NCBI GenBank assembly: GCA_944472155.2
Contig: OX235279.1
Location: 140,712,920-140,776,919, forward strand
Length of the DNA: 64,000 nt
Direction: 5' to 3'
Origin: Trichobilharzia szidati
Lineage: Eukaryota; Platyhelminthes; Trematoda; Strigeidida; Schistosomatidae
Shown here in pieces: positions 35,071 to 46,410 of the stretch. Position 1 is the stretch's first letter, and every line of letters begins with the position of its first letter. The translations under genes and the position numbers were made by a program. The notes beneath the pieces are model-generated. The model was not told where the DNA came from and ran no database searches. It was given only the letters and a program-made list of their open reading frames with translations.

Positions 35071-36975
35071 GGTAATACCAGTTCCTAGAGGAACATAGGG
35101 CTTCAGTCGCACGTCTCCATTGCGTTCGGTTCTCTGCCAGCGTTTTCACCTGGCTCCACGTCTGCCCATATGTTTTCACCTCCTCCAAGTCACCCTTGCA
35201 CGACCAACTCGCCGCTTCCCTTTCGGGTTCCACTCGAGCGATGGCTTGTCTAGTGATGTCACTTGATGGTTTCCTCAGAGTATGGCCAACCCATCTGCAT
35301 TTCTTCCTGCCTATTTGTTTCACAGTCGGTTCCTGGTTGGTTCGCTCCCACAGATCCAACTCTGTTGCTGATCTTTTCTGGCCATCTGATCTTGAGTATA
35401 GAGCGAAGACAACTGTTAATGAAGGTCTGTAGTTTGTTTGAGATGCTCTTTATGATGCGCCAAGTCTCTGATCCGTATAGTACCACTGACTTCACATTGG
35501 AGTTGAAAATCCGGATCTTATTTTTGATGCTGAGTACTGTTGATCTCCACACAGGCTTGAGAGTAGTGAAAGCTTGTCTTGCTTTTCCGATTCTTGCTTT
35601 GATATCCTCTTCAGTTCCGTCCACCTGTAGTTGATACGATGCTTCCCAGGTAGGTAAAAGAGGTTGTTTCTTTCAGGTTCCTCCCATTTATGCTGATCGT
35701 TGTCTGTTGTTGTTGCTGTTGGCCAGGAATCTTCACCACCTCTGTTTTCTCTATGTTCACCTGAAGTCCTATCTTTGATGCTTCTTCTGCCAACTTGTTG
35801 CTTTTCGCTTGCATATCTTCCAGTTTGTGGAAAATCAGACATATATCATCGGCGAAGTCCAGGTCCTCCAACTTTTTTGTATGGTTCCATTTTATGCCTG
35901 TTTCCTCGATGCCCGCTGTTTGTCGCATTATCCAGTCTAGTGCAATCAGGAAAATCATTGGCGATAGTAGGCAGCCTTGTCTTACTCCTGTCCTCACTTC
36001 GAAGGATTCCGTGAGTTTCCTGTTGTGAATTACTTGGCATACAGCATTGTCGTACAGCTGTTGGATGAGATGTATAATTGTCGGTGGCACCCCGTGGTAG
36101 CGAAGTAGTTGCCAAAGCACCTCTCGATCGACGCTGTCGAAGGCCTTTCCAAAGTCGATGAAGTTGAGATAGAGAGGTGACTGCCATTCCAAGCTTTATT
36201 CAATGATGATCCGTAATGTAGCGATCTGATCAATGCATGACTTGTTTCTCCTGAATCCAGCCTGTTCCGGTCGAAGTTTTTCATCCAGGGCATGTTTGAT
36301 TCTCTCCAGGATGATGCGGCTTAGTATTTTGCTTGGGATGGACAGGAGCATAATACCGCACCAGTTCTTGCATTGACTTTAGTTTCCTTTCTTTCGCAGT
36401 TTGAATAGGTAACCTTTCTTCCACTCTGCAGGTACCTTGCCCTCTTTCCACACCTTCTCCATTAGTGGCGTCATCAAGCCCGCTGATGTCTCTGGGTCCA
36501 TTTTCAATGCTTCTGCTGGGATTGCATCTGGTCCTGCTGCTTTTCCAGCTTTTAGCATCTTGATTGCCTTCAGGACTTCTGACTCCGTCGGGGGTTTGCT
36601 GTTCACTGGTAGCTCTATCTCCGTTGTTGGTATTGCTGGGCGCGTTGTAGGTGGTGGTCGATTTAGGAGTCTTTTGAAGTGTTCAGCCCAGTGTTTCCTT
36701 TGCTCCACTTGTTTGGTGAGTGACTTTCCATTGTCATCCTTCACCGACTTAATTTGTGTGGAACTTTTGCCCGATAGGTACCTAGTTGTTCGGTAGAGTG
36801 TTGCGAGGTCTCCTTTGCCTGCAACTTGTTCTGCTTCACTTGCCATGGTTTCATAATACTTTCTTTTGTCTTCCTTGGCACTCTTCTTTACTCTCTTGTT
36901 CAGTGTATTGTAACTTGCATTCAACTCTTGTTTTTGTTGCTTGTCGATGCACTGGATAATCTTTTGTTTCAACAT
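35045..36975 (-). pseudogene. RTE-like reverse transcriptase ORF, broken by two stops and frameshifts
   Basis: 36975-35611 stays in one frame with two TAA stops (36379-36381 and about 36196-36198). It encodes 'GKAAGPDAIPAEALK', 'FRRNKSCIDQIATL', 'NFIDFGKAFDSVDRE', 'GVRQGCLLSPMIF', 'LDFADDICLI' (catalytic FADD intact) and 'YLGSIVSTTG'. Frameshifts near 35630 and 35370 lead into the C-terminal 'VVLYGSETWR' and 'KKCRWVGHTLRKPSSDITRQ' blocks. Upstream coding (to about 37129) is in another frame. The intact catalytic box with few lesions suggests a fairly recent loss of function. Confidence 0.75.
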
Positions 36976-37375
36976 CCTTCTCTCTTCTATTAGTCCCCAT
37001 GCGTCCGTACTGAGCTACTGTTTGTCCTGCATCTTCTTTCTGTCTAAAACTTCCATGCACGTTTGACTCCACACTGTTCCAGTATTTTTCAACGCTGGTC
37101 TCTTCGTTGGTGTTGATTTGTGTTTCCACCTTTTTCCTTATGATTGCAGTGAAGAAGTCCTTTGTGGCCTGATCCTTCAGTTTTTGAGTATTGAACTTGG
37201 CTTGTGGTCTATCTGCAGCTCCTGTTTCTCTGAAAGCTTTTAATTTGATTTAGAGTGTTCCTTGTACTAGATAGTGGTCTGAGCCAGCGTCTACTCTTCT
37301 TCTTACTTTTGTGTCCAGCAGGCTGCGCCTCCACTTCCTTGAGATTGAGATGAAGTCAATTTGGTTTTTTGTTCA
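35071..37375 (-). mobile_element. RTE-like non-LTR retrotransposon, 5'-truncated
   Basis: About 2.3 kb holding the endonuclease C-terminus, RT and C-terminal region. The 5' end (about 37375) falls inside the endonuclease, whose last motif 'SDHYLV' is retained. The 3' end ('GDVRLKPYVPLGTGIT' in translation) abuts the CR1-like fragment. It belongs to a different subfamily from the SR2-like elements (for example 'DWIMRQT' after the VRQG block). Similar fragments lie at 24473-25723, 40465-41200 and 37424-37860. Confidence 0.75.
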
Positions 37376-37423
37376 CACGTAAGTATGTGAAACATCATTT
37401 GAAAAGAATGTGGAAATCTAAAT

Positions 37424-37860
37424 CAAAAAGAACATCATCCGAATTTTCAACACCAATGTTTCTGTATGGTTTAAAGACTTAGTGCGCTCATCACCAAAAG
37501 CATCCCCAACAGGCTTCTGCAGACTTTCATCAGCAAATGCCTTCGCTTGGTACTTAAGATCAGAACTGTGACAGTTCTGTGAAACAGTCAAGAACCCATT
37601 GCCTAACAAATATTGGGGGTGGACTAAACATACATTGATGTGTGACATCACACGCTAGGCCCTTGTGTGAAACCTGTGTAGGAAGCTGAACGTTGGGCGA
37701 CCAACAGTGATAAGGAGTAGATCATGTGAATAAGAAATAGAAGCTCGTGGGCAGTGGTGAAGCCAGCTTGTAGTGGTGACAGAGAACCAAACTGATCGAA
37801 AATGTGCTGCCAAAGTCGTTTATTCCACTAGGAACCCAAAGAATAAATAATAATGAAGTA
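37424..37860 (+). mobile_element. RTE-like 3' relic in opposite orientation
   Basis: Plus-strand 'IIRIFNTNVSVWF' corresponds to 'KIRIFNSNVKSVVLYG' of the neighbouring element. The end 'ggaacccaaagaataaataa' is the usual 3' tail. It lies head-to-head with the minus-strand RTE. Confidence 0.6.
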
Positions 37861-38441
37861 TGTCAAACTATGTGGAAGTCAGTGGCTTTTTGTATAATAA
37901 ATTGGGATTATCAAACCTACAAAATGAAAGGTTAAAAGTTATTTTCATATTAGCAAGTGTACGCAGTGACAGTATGACGTAATGACAGTTTTTAATACAT
38001 CAGAGTAATAAAAGTGTAGCCTTAGAGAAGACTTTCAACAAGCGGAGTTCTCTCTCCACATCTATCTTTCTAGCCAGTTTACTATCAGTCATACGTACTA
38101 AGTTTACTAACTACCACACAGGATAAGACTGCAAGTCTATACACAGGTCCATATACATTATTACTGAGTTGCATTGTTATTACTGACACTTATTAAACCA
38201 TATCAGTGGTTTGGACGAAAATACTACCTTGAGGTTCATTAGGCGAAATTCAACAGTTTATGCACCTAGTGATTGTTTAGTATTCTTATAGGCATTTGAG
38301 TCATTTAAGAATATTATGGTCGGAATTTACAAATGAAAACGCGTTAAGTTAATCAGTGTTCGTATAGGATCGATACTCATTTTGAATGAAAATCAATATG
38401 TTCTAAACATTAAGAAATGCAAAGTGGAATTAAATAAATAA
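37861..38441. other. No recognisable gene
   Basis: AT-rich. Any 5' UTR or upstream exon of the frame at 38442 would lie here, but none was identified. Confidence 0.35.
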
Positions 38442-39005
38442 ATGCATGCAACTACCCAAGTACAAAAAGCTTCTTCATCTTCAGAAGAGGATACTTGTGG
38501 GACTGTATTGGAATTAGTTATTGAAATAGCATTTAAAAATACATTAGATTCAATAATTGACGATGATTTACTGAATAATACAAGTGAAGTTGCTGTACAT
38601 TTGAATGAAGACTCGTTGAGCAGAAATGTAGTCAAGAAGAAATTTACAGTTGAGAAAACAAATTCTTTAAAACATTCTACTGAATTAAATGAAACAAATA
38701 TTGGTGCAGTGGAACTGCTACAACAGAATAGTAAAGGAAACATCTTACCAAGTAATGATATGAAAGCCGACAGCATCAAAAGTGATACAGATTTCAAATT
38801 AATAACTGGAAACGATTCACAGTCAGACATTCACTTTTGTGATTCAACTGAGAGACGTATATGTCATGGAGTAACGGATACAACAGCTATAGCACCAACT
38901 AGTTATGAAACTCGGGCATGGAGTATACTAGAATCGGCTTATCAAACACTGTTAAGTTTGAAAGATCGTGTTGTTACGTTTGTTAATAGTTTACTTGAAT
39001 ATTAG
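38442..39005 (+). CDS. Hypothetical protein, 187 residues
   Basis: ATG at 38442 comes directly after an in-frame TAA (38439-38441); stop TAG at 39003-39005. The product is acidic and Ser/Asp/Asn-rich with no signal peptide or membrane segment. It has an N-terminal helix-like 'VLELVIEIAFKNTLDSIIDD', a low-complexity middle and a C-terminal amphipathic 'AWSILESAYQTLLSLKD'. It is much longer than most chance frames in this AT-rich region, and codon third positions are A/T-rich as in other coding segments here. It could be a single-exon gene or the last exon of a longer one. No family recognised. Confidence 0.5.
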   Translation: MHATTQVQKASSSSEEDTCGTVLELVIEIAFKNTLDSIIDDDLLNNTSEVAVHLNEDSLSRNVVKKKFTVEKTNSLKHSTELNETNIGAVELLQQNSKGNILPSNDMKADSIKSDTDFKLITGNDSQSDIHFCDSTERRICHGVTDTTAIAPTSYETRAWSILESAYQTLLSLKDRVVTFVNSLLEY

Positions 39006-39819
39006 GCTAACTCCTGCTTTCCTTTGTCTTTTTGAAAGTTATCTTCAACAAATATTTTCAATTCTTCCTTTTATTTTTAAACTTAAGCATAAACTGGACT
39101 TGGTTGGCCATAAGTCCTTAAAAGATGATTTTATGTATTCTTTCTGTGGAACGACATAAAGATATTTACAAAGTTGGATAGTTAAGTGGCAGTCTTATAT
39201 TTTCGTCAATGCAATTACATTGTATTTTGCATTACTCATTTTTCCGTACTTAGCTGTGATTATTACTGATACGCTACGGGTAGTGTTATTTTTCCTTTAA
39301 AAGAAAAATACCTAATCTTGTTATCCTGATACTTTTACTGTGCAATTTTATTCCTAAATAGAGGAACTTTATATGTGACTCAAGAAAGAAAGAAGGAATC
39401 GATTACATTCTTTATGCATATTTTATTATTCCTATTGAACGGTGAAAAGACCTCAGTGGACAAGGTTACTTTCTGTAGTATTATCCTAAAAACCTGCAGA
39501 AACTTAATTTTATTTAGTCTTCAAACTTACTGTCGAGAAATGTCAACATAGTTTTCATGATCACAGTTCTAGTTAAATTGTAATTAGTACAATAATAAGA
39601 CGATTAAATTTGTCTAGGTGTCAGAACAAGTTAGCGACCACAGTAAAACTAATCTGTGAGTTCAAGTCGAAAGAGAAACCGAATACCACAGTGCCAATGC
39701 GATTTTACTGAACTGAAAAGCAGAAGACGAAAAAAGGTATCTGATTTCAGTGTGTGAAATACTAAAAAGCAAACTTGTGCCTACAACAAGCTTTTTTAAG
39801 TAACTGGATATCACACCTA
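39006..39819. other. Probable 3' flank, nothing recognised
   Basis: T-rich sequence after the 187-residue frame, plausible as 3' UTR at first. No clear element. Confidence 0.35.
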
Positions 39820-40140
39820 TACGAAAGACGGCCCAAGTTGGCAAATGCCAAGCATGCTTTTTGTATCCGTGGTGAGATTTCGCAAATTACTCTCACTAAG
39901 TGTGGTGGTTAACTCATTCAACCAACCCATTCCCTTTATTTAAACTAGGAGTCAGTGGAGAAGATTCCTGTGGCATTACCTTACATTTGACGAGGGATAA
40001 TCACATGTCAGACACACTCAAATTTCTTGTTTAGTTATCCCAATGCTGGTGTCTGTATACACTAAGTTTACGGGACCTGTCTTTGACTGTAGGTAACTTC
40101 CAAAAATGCCGGAGTCGCACCTGTTAATGCGTTTGCATCA
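39820..40140 (-). mobile_element. SR2-like RT relic
   Basis: Plus-strand words ('gtgagatttcg', 'ctaggagtcagtggagaaga', 'cattaccttacattt') follow the antisense of the SR2-like copy at 27950-28110. Confidence 0.55.
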
Positions 40141-40464
40141 CACATTGAACTGAGATAAGGATATATCAGTTTTCTTCTAAAAACGAATACTTACGTTGGG
40201 AATCTGTTTGTACCAGCAACACCATCAACAAAACGAATTGCGTGAACTGTGATAAGTACTATGCTGATCTGAGTGGGCATCCACTTCAACTTCTAATCCA
40301 AGAACACAAAATAGCTGTAAAAAGACACGACATGTATTCTTTCACATCAAAACATGTAAACAAATATTAACATCAGTTTGACTGGGAAATCTGTCGAGAT
40401 TTTAAACTCCAAAAATGACAGATAACTCCTAGAAGTCTCATGCTTGAACGAATCAGCAGTTAAC

Positions 40465-41200
40465 AGACGCATTATTATTTCCTTGAGTTCTGAGTGGGAC
40501 ATGGGGCTAAAACAGCACATCTCTGTTTCATTCTGCTCTCTTCAGTCCTTTTTAGTTGGCTGCACGATTGCCCATAAGTGTTTTACTCCTCCTTGCACGA
40601 TTTCATTCTCGGTTCTTTGTCAGAGGTCTTTGTTGCTAACCCTTTCTGACCATCCGATCTTCAGTATTAAGACAGAAGGTAGCTGTTGGTAAAAAATTGA
40701 AGCCTGTTAGAAATGTGTTTTGGAAACGAGTGTCAAATCTCTGAATTATATAGGAGAACATCAGTAATGAAAATCGGGATCTTATCGTTCGTGCTAGTGC
40801 AGATTTCTATATGGATCTCAGGGTGATAAATGTACGTCTTACTTTGTCGATCCTAGCTGGTTTTGATATACCTATCCGTGCCTCCTATAGTTGAAATGAT
40901 GCTGCCTATGTAGGTGAAAGAAGTGAGTTTCTTCAAATTGATGGTGATTAGTGCTTGTTGTTTTTATCGCTAGTTATAAATCTTTATCGCCTTTGTATTC
41001 TCTACTTTCACTTACAGTCCTATCTTCGCTACTTCCTCTGTCAACTTGTTGCTTTTCGCCGGTAGGTCTTCGAGTTTGTGCGACATTAGACATATATCGT
41101 CTGAAATGCCCTTGCTTTCTAAGGTCTTCTTGTCGGTCCAACGTATGCCTATCTTCTCGCTACCTAAGGTCTGTCGCAAGATCCAGTCCAACTAGTGAGG
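40465..41200 (-). mobile_element. RTE-like 3' relic
   Basis: Begins (in plus text) with the tail 'gcattattatttccttgag' and 'gggacatggggct', then decayed C-terminal and RT regions up to about the FADD-side text 'gacattagacatatatcgtc' (compare 35836-35851). Frameshifted throughout. Confidence 0.6.
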
Positions 41201-41426
41201 AATCAGCTACATAAAAAAAGTCAAATTACCAGTCAGTAGGAATGATCATTACTGATGCAAATTGACAATCAATCACGAGAACGGTTGTCAGGGGATACAA
41301 TTATATCATTTGTGGAGAATTCGGATAAGTTCACTTCATGCTTAAGATTTTTCTGAAGATGTTGTCTATGCTGACAACGAAAAATTAGCAGTTAAATCAT
41401 CCAGATAAGTGAGTACAATCACGTCC

Positions 41427-41595
41427 GTCGGTGGCACAGTGGTTAGAGCGCTTGCCTACCATGCACATGGTCCGGGGTTCGATTCCTGGCCGACACACAC
41501 CCGATATCAATGGTGAGCCTGCTAAATTCGGGCTACCGATATCACATGTCGAAAATTCCATAGTCGTGCCTAAATACTTTGTGGAATCAAGGTAT
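41427..41595 (+). mobile_element. tRNA-derived SINE, copy 3
   Basis: Starts 'gtcggtggcacagtggttag' with B-box 'ggttcgattcc' at about 41475-41485. The body is shared with copy 2 ('cacccgatat', 'gggctaccgatat', 'gaaaattccata', 'tgtggaatcaagg'). Confidence 0.8.
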
Positions 41596-42114
41596 AATAT
41601 AAAAAAACTATGCCAGTTCATTAGTTCCACCAACAGTAATGTCAATGTCACAAGGCTTTCATCTTGTATTTCTTTTGATACTAGCTGGCTGCCTAAGTAA
41701 ACGGGCGATTGCTCGATACATCCCCCTTCTGAAGTTGCCCCAACTGATTTAACCAGTGTCTATTAGGGCGTTTCGATAACTAGACCGTAATATACCAGTA
41801 TGATATCATGAAAAATCCAGTGATACATATTTCACTATTGACATACTGATACATTAACGAATAACATTTCTCGGAAATTGGTACAAAGCAGCAAACACTC
41901 ATCAGAATTAAGAGCAAACTGAAGAAAAATAAGAGTACAGGGAAATATATATGTATAAACCTTAATAAAAACATAGATCACCAGATATTTTAAACAGGCA
42001 AACTGACTTAATTTCATATAAAATGACACATTAAAGGACACGGAAGATGCAAATCAAAACTGTATAAAAATAAACACTAATAGAATCATATTTCACGTTA
42101 AAAAAACAGCGAGT
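41596..42114. other. Unique DNA left of the tandem array
   Basis: AT-rich. The array homology starts abruptly at 'ctcacccctcacgtgg' (42115). No gene seen. Confidence 0.5.
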
Positions 42115-43331
42115 CTCACCCCTCACGTGGACATTTGTGCATTTCTCGTTCTCATAAATCCCAATACAATACTCACAAGTGACATCCCATGCAACAAACC
42201 ACTCATGGGATAGACTCAATCAACAGATAATCAATATTCAACTGATCAGTCTGCAGTCATTAAAACTCGATGACAACTTCACCAACTGTAAGAAGACTCA
42301 ATAATCCCGTCTGAAATCTGTTCTTCAGGGGTCAATGTCCAACCACCATTCATCACAACCCGATCCCATCGGAGCTTACATCAATTACAGAATCCCAGTC
42401 CACAAGTACTCCAAGATAAGCTGAAGATATCCCCATCTTAATATTAGTATTTCTGTTCAGCAAATAATAATAATAGTAATAAAAACGATTTTGATATTAA
42501 TTGTTCTGATCATTATTGTAGTCAAAGGAATAATTAATAATAATAATAATTATTATTATTATTATTATTACTATTATCGCCATCATGATCATGATCACTG
42601 TGTGCCTGTTTGCCTGCCTGCCTGCCTGTCCTTCCGCCTACCAGTGCGTTTTCAATTGTATGCAGAGGTGTATATTTGTGTGTGTTTGTGTGTGTCTGTG
42701 TATGCTAATTTCTGCATGTCTATGTGCTTGCTCGTATTGAAGACGAGACAGAGTATTGCGACAAGTATGATGATTTCTGTGGTGGAGAGTGTGAGCAGAA
42801 GTGACACACTGTAGTAGATGTTACACATTTTGTGCTGCGATACACAAGTCGACAGCAAGACAAACAAAGGCACAAGCGAAAGTGCATGCACACAGTGAAA
42901 GACAGATAGAGAGTTGTTCAAATCACGATGATGAAGACGATCGCTGAGGTGGTGGGTAGGTGTAGCAAAGCGCCCACTAGGGATGCACAACCGCGTTCCA
43001 TGTGTCTGAGTGATCCCGTTCCCGGTGGGAAGGTAATTTGGTGTTGTTGATTGGTGATTGGTTGTGGTGTAATCAGTGTGTGGTCGGTTGTGTATGCTAT
43101 ACGACTCCGGCAACCACGTGATACGACAGGATGGAACGACTTGTGACAATTGTTGTTGCAATTTTTACTGTTAAGGTTAAAACCTCGTGATGGAGGTGGG
43201 ATTCGAACCCACGCCCTTTCGGACTGGTGCCTTAAACCAGCGCCTTAGACCGCTCGGCCACTCCACCCACACCCGCGTCGCTAGAGAAAACAATCCACAA
43301 GACAACACACCTGTCACAAACAAGAATAATA
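42115..43331. repeat. Array unit A, left part (edge unit, cut by Penelope-like element)
   Basis: Carries the first about 1.2 kb of the unit including a tRNA-Leu gene. It stops within the (AAT)n tract just after that gene. It has an edge-specific (AAT) segment ('gtagtcaaaggaataatta') shared only with unit B. Confidence 0.9.
43188..43267 (-). tRNA. tRNA-Leu(AAG): tRNA-Leu (anticodon AAG), copy 1
   Basis: 80 nt including discriminator A. Acceptor 'ggtggag' pairs with 'ctccatc' (one G-T). D-arm 'gccgagcggtctaaggc' contains the A box. The anticodon stem 'ctggt'/'accag' encloses loop 'ttaaggc', so the anticodon is AAG. A long variable arm (CC-GAAA-GG) is typical of Leu, and the T-arm 'gtgggttcgaatcccac' contains the B box. 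A Pol III terminator TTTT follows 5 nt after the discriminator. No intron, no encoded CCA. Confidence 0.95.
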
Positions 43332-43515
43332 ATTAAATATTCCCATAGTAAAATTTAGGACAACACATTTAAGCGAACAATATTGTTTTCAATTAGATCT
43401 CAACTGCCTAAACTCTAATATATATAAGTTTACAAATAAAATTCAAATATAAACCAATCATCGTGTTTTGTCTATAGGATAATACGATGGTGAATATAAA
43501 TTGTGCAATTAGTCA
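43332..43515. repeat. PLE terminal direct repeat, left
   Basis: From 'attaaatattcccatag' to 'gtgcaattagtca'. Same orientation as 46228-46410. Differs by one substitution (ggac versus gaac) and one extra A. Confidence 0.9.
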
Positions 43516-43812
43516 TAATAGTAGTAATGATAATAATAATTATAGTAATAATAGAAATGGTCTTATCAATAATAAGGATGAAAAAGTTAGGCAATCTGTG
43601 ATAACACGAATAATGAAAAACAGCATGATTAAACAAACAACTGTTCAGGTGGAAGTAGTCGATAAAGTCTAGTAAAAAGAAATGAACCGATTAAGTAATG
43701 TTAGATTGTAAGGGAAGGAAATGAAACACGTTTATAATGAAGATAAGATTAAGGGATGATAAGAAAGGGGATGAAAATACAAACAAAGGGTGGTGTAGAA
43801 GTTATTAGTTGG

Positions 43813-46242
43813 TTACGTCTTAATAGGCCAAGGGAGGGATAAAGGCTGTACGAACTTTTTTTGAATACATAATTTAGGTTTAATAGTTCGAATGCCTATT
43901 GCCTCAGCTGTGTGTAGTAGACGAATACGAAGTCTATTGGAAAGATTCGGTGGGATACGATGAATCACTTTGAAAGCTCTCGTTTTCTCAATTACATGAC
44001 CACTATCAATTAAGTGTGACAAAATTGAGCTACGGATTGTTTTTGTCTGTCCTTTGCCAAACCACGATGGGAAATGCTCACTAACACGTTGGCTAAGCTG
44101 TCTAGTAGTACGCCCAATATAACTGTCACCGCAGGTGCAGTTGAATTGATAAATACACATAGATGTGGCAAAACTATCAAGCTTATCCTTCGTTTGCGTC
44201 GCAATCATTCGTCGGCTAGAGAATGACAAACATAGGTGTGCTGCGTAAAATATTCTTCGTATACTCCTTGAAAGTCGTTGGAATAGAATCTCACTTGATA
44301 AGTCACCATTAAATTGTAACTTAATAAATAGAGGTTTCTTACGTGCCGTCAGAGTCTCCGGTTTTTTCTCCGATGTTTTCATATGTTTCTTTGTGAAATT
44401 ACTCGGATAGCCCATCTCCATCAAGGATTCGTGAATATATTCAAATTCCTTTTGTAAGAGGTCATCTGTACATATCTTTCTTGCTCTGCTCGCAAGACAT
44501 TTTACAATATTCCTTTTATATTTAATGGGCACGTAACTAAGGAAGTGTGTATATTGCCCTGTGAAAGTGCTTTTTCTATACACGCTTCTCCCAAGTGACC
44601 CATCTTCTCTCTTATTTAGCAAGACATCCAGGAAATGTAGTTTATTGTCCTGCTCCTCTTCACAAGTAGAGGTAAGCGAAGGGTGGATGTTGTTGAATTT
44701 CAGCAACAATTCGTCTATATTAACATTCTCATCAGCTTAGATAAATGTATCATCGACATATCGATAATACATATCAAACTGCTTGATGATGTCCTTCAAT
44801 TTCCCGTTTTCAAGTTTTGCGAGAAAGAAATCAGCTAACATTGGGCCTAATGGTGAACCTATAGCTATTCCATCTACTTGTCGATAGTATGCATTATTAA
44901 AGACGAAGTGAACATTCATTGTGCATTTAAGAAGTAATTCTTTGAGGCTACACAAGGGGATTCCTAAGTCTAATTGCCTTTCGGCGATTTCTTGACAAAT
45001 ATAGTCTACTGTTTCCATAAGCGGTACATTAGTGAATAGTGATGATACATCCATGGATAACATGCGTTTATACCTCACATTAGTCTCGGATATTTTAGAA
45101 ATAAAGTCAAAGACATCACTAATTCTATGTTGCACGATTTCTCTGTGCAAAGGACCCAAAATCTTCACTAACCACTTCGCTGTTCCATGAAATGGGGAGT
45201 TATACATATCTAAAACAGGGCGAAGAGGAAGACCCGGTTTGTGAACTTTTGGTAGACCGTAAAGACGTGGAGTATAAGTACCCGTTGGCTTCATGGACTC
45301 ATACGTGGTTGGTGATAATACTCCTATTTGGTTCAGCTTTTTGAGGGAGTCGGTCATTAGTTTCTCCGCTCTTCCATTGAGGTCTTTGGAAACACCAAGA
45401 GATTGGAATTTAGTTTGATCATTCAAGATGCCTTCCATTTTCTCCACATAATCGCTTTTGTCCAGTAAAACTATACCGTCACCTTTATCCGGCTTGCTAA
45501 TAATTAAGCTTTCGTTGCTTCTAAGTTCTCTTAGAGCTTCTCTGTGTTGTTTAGATAACAGATTATTTACTGAATGTTTATTATTCTTGTATTGTTGGCA
45601 GCTGTCAACTAGCGTCGTTTTGAACCTAGTTAGTTCATCGTCTGATGATGGGGTAAGATCTGATGTTTGAGAATACAAATTTTCAAACTGTATATCAGTG
45701 TCTAATTGGTCAACTTTAGGAGCATAATCACTAAATTTGGGACCTAGGGATAACACCTCCAATTGAAACTTATTAAGCACGACACTGGAAAAATTGTGAA
45801 CATACCGGCCCGGATCTGACGGAAATTTCCTTTCAAGCTTTTGGTTTTCGAGAGATTTGACAAGACTTATCCTTTTATTATTAATTCTGTTTACTGTCAG
45901 GTTATTAACATATTCAATGAACAACAATTGTAATTCCTAGGGTAAATGATCAACTGAAAATTGTCTTTGTGATATGTTCCTTTCTAGATCATTTATAAGA
46001 GTTTTAACAGAATCAATCTGATTAAGAGCATGTCTTTTTAAATTCTTAGGATTAGGATAAATCTTCATTCGTCTTAACGACCTCCAATATAGTTTGGGAT
46101 AGCGTTCGGATTCTACATATTCTTTGAAAAATTCCAACGATGTCTTCGCTTCAGCGAGCCTTTCACTAAACTTCAGGTACTCATTGAGTGCCCTCAATGC
46201 AATAGGATCCCCACGAGATTTCAATATATTAAATATTCCCAT
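43813..46242 (-). pseudogene. PLE polyprotein (RT plus GIY-YIG endonuclease) with two in-frame stops
   Basis: A single frame of 810 codons runs from ATG 46242, which lies inside the right terminal repeat, to the stop at 43813. It is broken only by TAG at 45937-45939 and TAA at 44737-44739; there are no frameshifts. Domains in order: an N-terminal helical region; the PLE-specific 'KPDKGDGIVLLDK' (DKG motif); RT blocks 'LYGLPKVHK', 'MDVSSLFTNVPL', 'GSPLGPMLADFFLAKLE' and catalytic 'YYRYVDDTFI'; then after the second stop the thumb and linker; and the C-terminal GIY-YIG nuclease 'CTCGDSYIGRTTRQLSQR' with its conserved 'EH'. RT and nuclease catalytic residues look intact. Either a recently killed copy or, less likely, stops read through or differing between alleles. 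Confidence 0.88.
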
Positions 46243-46410
46243 AGTAAAATTTAGAACAACACATTTAAGCGAACAATATTGTTTTCAATTAGATCTCAAC
46301 TGCCTAACTCTAATATATATAAGTTTACAAATAAAATTCAAATATAAACCAATCATCGTGTTTTGTCTATAGGATAATACGATGGTGAATATAAATTGTG
46401 CAATTAGTCA
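46228..46410. repeat. PLE terminal direct repeat, right
   Basis: Direct counterpart of 43332-43515. On the minus strand it is the 5' repeat and contains the candidate start codon of the PLE frame. Confidence 0.9.

Larger units (their letters stand above)
43332..46410 (-). mobile_element. Penelope-like retroelement (PLE)
   Basis: About 3.08 kb, bounded by direct repeats of 184 and 183 bp (43332-43515 and 46228-46410) that differ by about two positions. One minus-strand frame encodes a Penelope-type RT followed by a GIY-YIG endonuclease, the arrangement diagnostic of PLEs. The left junction is inside the (AAT)n tract after tRNA copy 1; the right junction falls in the (AAT)-proximal segment of the next unit. 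About 1.5 kb of unit sequence expected between these points is absent. The near-identical terminal repeats suggest a young insertion. Confidence 0.9.

Noticed and set aside
35700..36014. Plus-strand frames across the RTE-like element
   Set aside because: Shadows of the minus-strand RT coding region, which carries the family motifs.
38393..38830. A 145-codon minus-strand frame
   Set aside because: Antisense shadow of the 187-residue plus-strand frame; Ser/Phe/Leu-rich translation typical of a reverse-strand reading.
43487..43672. A 61-codon Asn-rich plus-strand frame at the PLE edge
   Set aside because: It lies in the PLE terminal repeat and its AAT-rich 3' untranslated part on the opposite strand; low complexity.
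43332..46410. A hammerhead ribozyme inside the PLE terminal repeats
   Set aside because: No CUGAUGA...GAAAC arrangement was found by reading either strand of the repeats. A covariance-model search would be needed to exclude a divergent one.
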